Of a DNA stretch of 9,011 bases, positions 1-4,975 are shown in pieces. The stretch comes from Candidatus Nomurabacteria bacterium (GTDB taxonomy: Bacteria > Patescibacteriota > Minisyncoccia > Phycocordibacterales > UBA9973), in contig JAHFNP010000017.1 in assembly GCA_023267245.1 (NCBI GenBank), positions 1,746-10,756 of the forward strand. The letters are read 5' to 3'. The first letter of the stretch is position 1. Each line of letters begins with the position of its first letter. The notes beneath the pieces are model-generated. The model did not search any database and had not been told where the DNA came from. It saw nothing but the letters and a program-made list of their open reading frames with translations. A program made the translations under genes and the position numbers.

Positions 1-230
1 AAAAAATAAAAAATTGGAACAGCTTGTACTCCGGCCAGGAAATAACCGTACCGGGCGATCTCGCGACTGCCCCGACCGACATAGATGAAATTCTTGAAGA
101 TTATTATCCAGGGATTGATTCATCTCTATCGATGAAATATCTAAATGAACTTAACGGCATAGGCTCGTCAGACAAAATCCACCCTGGCGACGATATCTTT
201 GTGCCGCTCTCCAGTGAGGATTTGAAATAG
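1..230 (+). CDS. LysM-domain protein, C-terminal fragment (5' end outside window)
   Basis: The reading frame is open from base 3 to the TAG at 228-230, so the gene begins upstream of the window. The TTG at 24 has no ribosome binding site and lies inside a recognisable motif, so I do not use it as a start. The first visible residues (WNSLYSGQEITVPGD) match the second half of a LysM motif (hydrophobic-x-x-W/L-N-x-L...G-Q-x-I-x-V-P). A second, more divergent LysM-like unit follows, from about DIDEILEDYYPG to KYLNELNGIG and HPGDDIFVPL, and the protein ends seven residues later. LysM domains bind N-acetylglucosamine-containing polymers such as peptidoglycan, so a cell-wall or envelope location is likely (family knowledge). 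Any enzymatic domain, for example a peptidase or amidase, would lie upstream and cannot be seen. The next gene begins 38 bases after the stop, on the same strand. Confidence 0.7.
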   Translation, partial: KIKNWNSLYSGQEITVPGDLATAPTDIDEILEDYYPGIDSSLSMKYLNELNGIGSSDKIHPGDDIFVPLSSEDLK

Positions 231-238
231 ATTTGTTG

Positions 239-244
239 TATAAT
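239..244 (+). promoter_or_regulatory. Possible -10 box (TATAAT) for the ATPase gene
   Basis: A perfect TATAAT lies 24 bases before the ATG at 269, in the short gap after the LysM gene. I see no convincing -35 hexamer 16-18 bases upstream and no TGn extension. An SD-like AAGGTGA at 247-253 lies about 15 bases before the ATG, which is longer than ideal. Either the gene has its own weak promoter here, or it is read through from the LysM gene. Confidence 0.35.
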
Positions 245-268
245 AGAAGGTGAAGAATTATTTAAACA

Positions 269-2044
269 ATGCCCTCAAATTCTAACAACCCAATAACTTA
301 TTTTGCTGAGACGGATTTTCGCAATAAAAAAATCCGCTTTGGTATCAAGGCGGTCGACCGCGCTAAGCATATGTATGTCATAGGTAAAACAGGCATGGGT
401 AAGTCAACCATGCTTGAAAATATGGCGGTCCAAGATATTCAAAATGGAGAAGGCATGGCCTTTATGGATCCGCACGGCCAGACCGCCGATAAGCTTCTCG
501 ATTATATTCCAGCGGAAAGAATTAAAGATGTGGTTTATTTCGCGCCTTTCGATATGGAATATCCTATTTCATTTAATGTCATGGAAGATGTCGGCTACGA
601 CAAGAGACACTTAGTGGTTTCCGGCCTCATGAGTACATTCAAGAAAATCTGGCTTGATGCATGGAGTGCCAGAATGGAATATATTTTAAACAATGTCCTC
701 TTGGCTCTTTTAGAATATCCGGATGCGACCCTTCTCGGAGTAAATCGAATGCTTTCAGATAAAGATTATCGAAAAAAAGTCGTGGACAATGTTTCCGACC
801 CAGCTGTTAAATCTTTTTGGGTTGATGAATTCGCCAAGTATGGCGATAAATATATGCAGGAAGCAGGTGCGGCGATTCAAAACAAAATCGGTCAATTTAC
901 TTCCAACCCACTTATTCGAAATATTATCGGTCAGCCAAAATCAAGTTTCGATGTCAGAGAAATAATGGACAATCGCAAGATCGTCATCATCAACTTGTCC
1001 AAGGGCCGAGTGGGGGAACAGAATGCCAGCCTGTTGGGCGGTATGCTTATCACCAAGATTTACTTGGGGGCGATGTCGCGCGCGGATGTCTCGGCGTCTG
1101 TTTTGGACAAGTTGCCGAACTTTTATTTGTACGTGGATGAATTCCAGTCTTTTGCCAATGCGACTTTTGCCGATATTTTATCCGAAGCCAGAAAATATAA
1201 ATTAAATTTAATTATCGCGCACCAATATGTCGAACAGATGGCCGAGGAAGTCCGGGCAGCGGTTTTCGGCAACGTTGGCACGACTATTACTTTCCGAGTT
1301 GGTCCGTTTGATGCTGAAATTTTGGAGAAAGTCTTTTTCCCGACATTTACAAAAGAAGATATCGTCAACCTTGGTTTTGCTCAGATCTATCTTTCTCTTA
1401 TGGTTGACGGTGTCGGCTCCAAGCCGTTCTCGGCGACGACCTTGCCACCGATAACCATGCAATCAATCTCTCACAAAGATGCAATAATCCAACATGCTAG
1501 AGATACTTTTGCTCGTCCGAGAAAAGTAGTCGAAGAGGAGATCAAAAAGTGGCACGAGCCGGTCAACCCACCGAAACCTTATGTTCCTAGACCAATACCA
1601 ACAACTCCTGCACAAACTATACAAACACCGAGACCAACTTCAACTCCAACTCCACCACCCCTTCCGAGACCAGTAATGCCCATTCAAACACAGAGACCAA
1701 TTCCCGCACCGGCCCCTAGGCCGATTCCAACACCAATTCCAAGGCCAGTTCATCAAGCTCCTAGTCCGGTGAGAATTGTTCCTAAACCAGTAGAATCTGC
1801 CCCGAAGCCCGTTCCGCCGCCTCCGAGAGTTATAAATTTATCTGATCTTGTCAAAAAAACATCCGAACAAATAAAACCAATAGATCAAAAAGGGCCTTCA
1901 GAAAAAAATCTCTCCAGCCTTAAGGATATGCTGGCAAAAGTTGCGGAAGAAAATAAAAAAATAGTTCCGCCAGCTTCTCCAATTTCAAACCAACAAATAC
2001 CGAAAGAAGTACCAGAACATATCTTGGAAAAAATATTGGAATAG
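269..2044 (+). CDS. VirD4/TraG-like (T4SS coupling protein type) ATPase, soluble, with proline-rich tail
   Basis: A 591-aa P-loop ATPase of the FtsK/HerA superfamily, closest in layout to type IV secretion coupling proteins (VirD4, TraD, TrwB). Walker A is GKTGMGKST at residues 39-47, followed by the family-typical MDPHG near residue 66. Walker B is LYVDE at 287-291 with acidic D290/E291. ARKYKLNLIIAHQY follows, with Q319 in the usual post-Walker-B sensor strand. The canonical N-terminal membrane helices of VirD4 are absent: the P-loop starts 39 residues in, so the protein is predicted soluble. Residues about 429-522 form a low-complexity tail of repeated R-P-I/T-P and TPxP units, ending in a short helical segment (SSLKDMLAKVAEENKK). 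Known relatives are hexameric and move DNA or DNA-protein substrates through a membrane channel; the substrate here is unknown. The next gene starts one base after the stop, which suggests co-transcription. No relaxase, VirB4 or VirB6 gene is in view. Confidence 0.85.
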   Translation: MPSNSNNPITYFAETDFRNKKIRFGIKAVDRAKHMYVIGKTGMGKSTMLENMAVQDIQNGEGMAFMDPHGQTADKLLDYIPAERIKDVVYFAPFDMEYPISFNVMEDVGYDKRHLVVSGLMSTFKKIWLDAWSARMEYILNNVLLALLEYPDATLLGVNRMLSDKDYRKKVVDNVSDPAVKSFWVDEFAKYGDKYMQEAGAAIQNKIGQFTSNPLIRNIIGQPKSSFDVREIMDNRKIVIINLSKGRVGEQNASLLGGMLITKIYLGAMSRADVSASVLDKLPNFYLYVDEFQSFANATFADILSEARKYKLNLIIAHQYVEQMAEEVRAAVFGNVGTTITFRVGPFDAEILEKVFFPTFTKEDIVNLGFAQIYLSLMVDGVGSKPFSATTLPPITMQSISHKDAIIQHARDTFARPRKVVEEEIKKWHEPVNPPKPYVPRPIPTTPAQTIQTPRPTSTPTPPPLPRPVMPIQTQRPIPAPAPRPIPTPIPRPVHQAPSPVRIVPKPVESAPKPVPPPPRVINLSDLVKKTSEQIKPIDQKGPSEKNLSSLKDMLAKVAEENKKIVPPASPISNQQIPKEVPEHILEKILE

Positions 2045-2045
2045 T

Positions 2046-3245
2046 ATGAAAAAATTTATATTCTTTATCCTGATAATTTTCTTGATTGCGACCAGGGCTT
2101 TTGCCAGTGTTAAGATAAATGAAATAATGTACGATGTTGAAGGCTCTGACAGCGGCAGGGAATGGATCGAAATTTACAACGATGGCGGAGAGGCGGTAGA
2201 TCTATCGAAGTGGAAATTGTTTGAAGCCAATACCAACCACGGTCTCACTTCTTATCAGGGAAACAGTACTCTTTCGGCGGGCGGTTTTGCTTTGATTGCA
2301 AATAATCCGGCAAAATTTCTAGTCGACTGGCCGAGTTTTGCAGATGCGATTTTTAAGAGCAGTTTTTCTTTATCAAATACCGGAGAATCTTTGGCATTGA
2401 AGGATGAAAATTTAAATATTATTGATACGGCTGATTATAGTTCAAGCTTGGGCGCCACGGGGGACGGCAAGTCATTGCAGTTGATCGATAATAAATTTCA
2501 GCCGTCTGATCCGACTCCGGGTAAGGTGAATATTTTAGCAGTTTCAATAAATAATAATGAACCAGTTGTAGAGAATAATTCAACCAGTACAGAAGATACA
2601 ACTACAACAACAAACACAACCACCACCCAAGCAGTTCCTGATCCTGTTTATAAATTAGAAATAGTCGCGCCGGAAAAAGTTCTGGCCGGAATGTCTTTTA
2701 CTGTTGGCTTGAAGGCTTCATATGGAGATAAAAATATAACTTCTGGGAAATTTTATTGGAATTTTGGCAACGGCGAGACAAAGGAGAGCGCTAAAAATGA
2801 ACCATTTAATTATACTTACAGCATTGCCGGAGATTATTTGATCGTGTTGGATTATTTTAAAAATGTATCTGACCAAGATCCTGTTTCGACCACGCGATTT
2901 AAAATAAAAGTCCTGCCTATTCCAGCCGTGGCCCCCATCGTAGAAATTCCTAAAGAAAATGTACCAACGATCGTAGAACAAAAACCAAATCAGCCGATCA
3001 AACAGGTTGTTGTTAAAAAAGTAGTTAAAAAATCTGAAGTTGCCAGTGATGTGGAAGTAAAAGTGCCTGACCAGACAGCCAATGTTTCAGATAGTACAGA
3101 AAGCAAACCCAGTTTGTCTATTTGGCTGATAGCGCTTTCCGGCTTTATTTTGATCTCGCTATTTTCTATATTTTTATTCAAAAAATCCCCCAAACCTCAA
3201 ACTCAAAATGTTTCAAAAGAAGCCGAAGATTTCGAGGTAAATTAA
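2046..3245 (+). CDS. Membrane-anchored surface protein with lamin-tail (LTD) and PKD-like domains
   Basis: A 399-aa exported protein. Residues 1-20 form a signal peptide (MKK, a run of Phe/Ile/Leu, then ATRAFA with cleavage likely before S21). Residues about 21-160 are a lamin-tail domain: VKINEIMYD, then REWIEIYNDGGEAVDLSKW, SLSNTGESLALKD and a closing DPTPGK. LTD is an Ig-like beta sandwich found in nuclear lamins and in many secreted bacterial proteins. A Thr/Asn-rich linker (about 178-196) leads to a PKD-like beta domain at about 201-291 (FYWNFGNGET, then FNYTYSIAGDYLIVLDY). After a charged Val/Lys-rich stretch there is one C-terminal transmembrane helix at about 357-378 (IWLIALSGFILISLFSIF) and a basic cytoplasmic tail. 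This predicts an outward-facing protein fixed by its C-terminus. The start lies one base after the ATPase stop and has no independent SD, so coupled translation is likely. The ligand is unknown. Confidence 0.85.
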   Translation: MKKFIFFILIIFLIATRAFASVKINEIMYDVEGSDSGREWIEIYNDGGEAVDLSKWKLFEANTNHGLTSYQGNSTLSAGGFALIANNPAKFLVDWPSFADAIFKSSFSLSNTGESLALKDENLNIIDTADYSSSLGATGDGKSLQLIDNKFQPSDPTPGKVNILAVSINNNEPVVENNSTSTEDTTTTTNTTTTQAVPDPVYKLEIVAPEKVLAGMSFTVGLKASYGDKNITSGKFYWNFGNGETKESAKNEPFNYTYSIAGDYLIVLDYFKNVSDQDPVSTTRFKIKVLPIPAVAPIVEIPKENVPTIVEQKPNQPIKQVVVKKVVKKSEVASDVEVKVPDQTANVSDSTESKPSLSIWLIALSGFILISLFSIFLFKKSPKPQTQNVSKEAEDFEVN

Positions 3246-3249
3246 CACA

Positions 3250-3270
3250 TACGGAGGAAACTCCTCCGTA
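3250..3270. repeat. REP-like hairpin, copy 1 (left boundary of RAYT unit)
   Basis: A perfect inverted repeat: stem TACGGAGGA and TCCTCCGTA (9 bp) around the loop AAC. It starts five bases after the LTD gene stop and directly abuts the RAYT stop codon (minus-strand TAG at 3273-3271). Neither side carries a U-tract, so it is not a classical terminator, although it sits between two convergent genes. It is identical to copy 2 over 23 bases, because the adjacent CT is shared too. Confidence 0.9.
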
Positions 3271-3915
3271 CTAGACTTCAGACTGATCATTTAAACTTAG
3301 CCATTCAAAGAGTTCTTTTTTATGATCATCCGGCTTTTTAAAATAAGAAGGGAATTGTGTCGGGTTTATGATTCTAAACTCTAGGTTTATATATTCTTTC
3401 AAACTTGAATATGGATAGGAAAAAACATATTTTAATAAATTTACGCTACCCCTATTCTCATTTTTATTCCAATTTCTATCTATTAGTTTTGCTGGATTTA
3501 AATGCATATAAGAATATAAGTATTTAAGATAATTATTATTATCGGCGTGAGTTGATTTAAATACTCCCCCATATAATTTGCCCCTCCTTTTATATTTTTT
3601 GTTAAAATACATGGAATACGCCGTTAATAATTTTCGCATGTATTTAGAAATTCCACCCTCTATTTTTTCACGAACAAGAATATGAAAGTGATTAGGCATT
3701 AGACAATATACCCCTATATCAATTATAGTTTCTCCACGATCAAAATTCTCACCGACATTTCTTAATTCTATACTTTTTGTTGTGTTGCAGACATACATTA
3801 GATATAAGAAATGCTGATGATCTTCTTTATCTAGAAATATAGTTCTTTTCTCAGTACCACGATTATATAGGTGATAAAATTCATCAGGTGCAAAAGATTG
3901 TTTTCTTAAAGCCAT
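3271..3915 (-). CDS. REP-associated tyrosine transposase (RAYT), Y1/HUH family
   Basis: A full-length 214-aa single-strand DNA transposase-like protein of the TnpA_REP/Y1 family. The N-terminal signature FYHLYNRG occupies residues 13-20. The HUH metal-binding motif is H76-F-H78 within LMPNHFHILV. The C-terminal helix NYLKYLYSYMHLNPAK holds the candidate nucleophile, most likely Y129 by its 51-residue spacing from H78; Y132 and Y136 are alternatives. These enzymes nick and rejoin hairpin-bearing single-stranded DNA, and in enterobacteria and pseudomonads are linked to dispersal of REP palindromes (family knowledge). All catalytic elements look intact. The gene is visibly more AT-rich than its neighbours (two sampled 60-base lines give about 23% and 35% GC, against about 50% for one in the ATPase gene), consistent with foreign origin. 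ATG at 3915 is preferred because it begins the conserved N-terminus and sits six bases after an extended -10. Confidence 0.92.
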   Translation of the reverse strand: MALRKQSFAPDEFYHLYNRGTEKRTIFLDKEDHQHFLYLMYVCNTTKSIELRNVGENFDRGETIIDIGVYCLMPNHFHILVREKIEGGISKYMRKLLTAYSMYFNKKYKRRGKLYGGVFKSTHADNNNYLKYLYSYMHLNPAKLIDRNWNKNENRGSVNLLKYVFSYPYSSLKEYINLEFRIINPTQFPSYFKKPDDHKKELFEWLSLNDQSEV

Positions 3916-3921
3916 GTGTAA

Positions 3922-3930
3922 ATTATAGCA
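3922..3930 (-). promoter_or_regulatory. Extended -10 promoter of RAYT, predicted leaderless
   Basis: On the minus strand the sequence reads TGCTATAAT, a perfect extended -10 (TGn plus TATAAT), followed by TTACAC and then ATG. With the usual 6-7 base distance from -10 to the start of transcription, RNA would begin at or next to the A of the ATG, leaving no room for a Shine-Dalgarno. There is no clear -35; that position falls inside hairpin copy 2, so transposase bound to the hairpin could affect its own promoter (inference). Confidence 0.6.
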
Positions 3931-3938
3931 TATGCAGC

Positions 3939-3959
3939 TACGGAGGAAACTCCTCCGTA
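3939..3959. repeat. REP-like hairpin, copy 2 (between divergent promoters)
   Basis: Same 9-bp stem (TACGGAGGA / TCCTCCGTA) and AAC loop as copy 1, in the same orientation. It occupies the -35 region of the leftward RAYT promoter and ends five bases before the -35 of the rightward promoter at 3965. Confidence 0.9.
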
Positions 3960-3964
3960 CTCTG

Positions 3965-3993
3965 TTGACTTTTAGTCTAAAATGGCATATAAT
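3965..3993 (+). promoter_or_regulatory. Consensus sigma70-type promoter of the 249-aa gene
   Basis: TTGACT at 3965-3970, a spacer of exactly 17 bases, and TATAAT at 3988-3993. This is one base from the ideal -35 and a perfect -10. Transcription would start near 4000, giving a leader of about 69 bases. It is the strongest promoter I can see in the window. Confidence 0.85.
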
Positions 3994-4055
3994 AAAAAGA
4001 CAAGGAATGTTGAGATGCCTTATCCAAAGAACTCAAATATTGTTCATTAATAAAC

Positions 4056-4061
4056 AGGAGG
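4056..4061 (+). promoter_or_regulatory. Strong Shine-Dalgarno site
   Basis: AGGAGG lies seven bases before the ATG at 4069. This perfect anti-SD match with ideal spacing fixes the start of the 249-aa gene, and contrasts with the SD-less starts elsewhere in the window. Confidence 0.9.
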
Positions 4062-4068
4062 AGTCAAA

Positions 4069-4818
4069 ATGACAAATCAAAAAAAGATTGCCACTCCGGG
4101 CCAATTGTCCGCAGTAGGTTTTAAAATTGCCGGCACCGTAACTCGGTTGCTAGGCGAAGGAAATTTTGGTTTTGAAGAAGCGAATCATCTTATCTTAAAC
4201 GATGAGAAAACGCTTGAAAAATTAACCGAAAAATTCTGTGAAGAAATTTTCCGCATCAAAGCCGATCAATGGACTGAAGAAAAAAGGAGGATTGAAAAAT
4301 TCTACAAAAAATTCTTCAACCGTATTATTGACTGGTCAAAAATTGCTGTGCCTTTCAAAAAAGAGGGTATGAATCGTCTGGAAGTAATTTTTTCGGATAT
4401 CACCGAAGACGATGCCTTCAACGCTTATGCAAAGCAATTTGGCAAAGATGCTGTTTATAAAACTTATGACAGTATTACTAAAGCCATAAAAGAACAGCAA
4501 AAACGTCCCGAAGGAAATTATTCAATTACTCATGTGGGTGGAGGCGAGCCGGACATGCTTGGCAAAAGTTATGATGATGGTATCAATGCCGGCATCAAGT
4601 TCATGGTTCCGAAAGAGGGAATTATTGCCGCTTTCCGATATCGTTCAGAAACTGGCAAGATGTATGATGTCAAAGGACTCACTCGTTTCGCGGCCCTCGA
4701 TAGTGACGACTATGCTATGTACATGGACCGCAATGTTGGCAATGGACAGTTCTTCATCAGCTACGACGATCGCGACAGTCGCGATGCCTCGAGCGGCCTC
4801 CGTAGAGTAGATTTCTAA
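4069..4818 (+). CDS. Uncharacterised cytoplasmic protein (249 aa), highly expressed type signals
   Basis: I cannot assign a function. The protein has no signal peptide or transmembrane segment. It begins MTNQKKIATPGQLSAVGFKIAG and is predicted helical and charged through about residue 95, including EEKRRIEKFYKKFFNRIIDW at about 69-88. The C-terminal half looks mixed alpha/beta: GKMYDVKGLTRFAALDSDDY, then GQFFISYDDRDSRD and a terminal GLRRVDF. The opening TPGQLSAV and this closing block resemble small hypothetical proteins I associate with Patescibacteria genomes, but this is recollection, not a search. The expression layout is very deliberate: a TTGACT-N17-TATAAT promoter, a long leader, a perfect SD and a strong terminator 27 bases after the stop, with no co-transcribed partner. 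That suggests an abundant, independently regulated protein. No enzymatic motif, zinc ligand set or P-loop is visible. Confidence 0.85.
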   Translation: MTNQKKIATPGQLSAVGFKIAGTVTRLLGEGNFGFEEANHLILNDEKTLEKLTEKFCEEIFRIKADQWTEEKRRIEKFYKKFFNRIIDWSKIAVPFKKEGMNRLEVIFSDITEDDAFNAYAKQFGKDAVYKTYDSITKAIKEQQKRPEGNYSITHVGGGEPDMLGKSYDDGINAGIKFMVPKEGIIAAFRYRSETGKMYDVKGLTRFAALDSDDYAMYMDRNVGNGQFFISYDDRDSRDASSGLRRVDF

Positions 4819-4845
4819 ATCTCTTAACTTTTATCTTGTACCCTT

Positions 4846-4875
4846 AAGCCCCCAACAATGTTGGGGGCTTTTTTT
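4846..4875 (+). terminator. Intrinsic (rho-independent) terminator
   Basis: An 11-bp perfect stem (AAGCCCCCAAC with GTTGGGGGCTT) around an AAT loop, running into seven consecutive T bases. It begins 27 bases after the stop of the 249-aa gene and closes that single-gene transcript. Upstream A bases are few, so it works best in the plus direction. Confidence 0.95.
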
Positions 4876-4893
4876 ATCCTCCTTTTTAGCACG

Positions 4894-4914
4894 CACGGAG
4901 GAAACTCCTCCGTG
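4894..4914. repeat. REP-like hairpin, copy 3 (solo, with compensatory base pair)
   Basis: The 19-base core ACGGAGGAAACTCCTCCGT is identical to copies 1 and 2, but the outermost pair is C-G instead of T-A, so the 9-bp stem is preserved by a paired change. No transposase is attached. It is followed by a run of five T after one G, and could act as a back-up terminator behind the one at 4846-4875. It lies 62 bases before the next start codon. Confidence 0.88.
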
Positions 4915-4955
4915 TTTTTGAAGTAAATTAGTTATTGTTTTTATTGGATATAAGA

Positions 4956-4961
4956 TATAAT
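4956..4961 (+). promoter_or_regulatory. -10 box (TATAAT) of the large surface-protein gene, short leader
   Basis: A perfect TATAAT with a weak -35 candidate TTATTG at 4933-4938 (17-base spacer) or TTGTTT at 4935-4940 (15-base spacer). The ATG follows 14 bases after the box, so the leader would be only about 7-9 bases. No SD-like purine run is present between box and start (the sequence is TATCACATATCTTT). Confidence 0.55.
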
Positions 4962-4975
4962 TATCACATATCTTT

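Larger units (their letters stand above)
3250..3959 (-). mobile_element. RAYT unit: hairpin - Y1/HUH transposase - hairpin (about 710 bp)
   Basis: Two identical 21-nt palindromes in direct orientation (3250-3270 and 3939-3959) enclose only the transposase gene. Outside the unit, the LTD gene ends four bases to the left and a complete promoter starts five bases to the right, so it fits neatly into an intergenic space. No target duplication is visible, as expected for single-strand HUH transposition. The layout resembles IS200/IS605 elements with subterminal hairpins, or a RAYT gene with its REP sequences. Whether the whole unit moves, or only the hairpins do, cannot be decided from one copy. 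Confidence 0.65.

Noticed and set aside
24..26. TTG as the start of the first gene
   Set aside because: The frame is open to the window edge, the bases before the TTG encode part of a LysM motif, and no ribosome binding site is present.
1123..1462. Minus-strand frames opposite the ATPase
   Set aside because: They lie opposite the conserved Walker B region, show no domain and have no upstream signals.
3250..4914. Three identical short palindromic repeats as a CRISPR array
   Set aside because: Distances between copies are about 670 and 930 bases and irregular, and genes lie between them. Repeats with 30-40 base spacers are absent and there is no cas gene.
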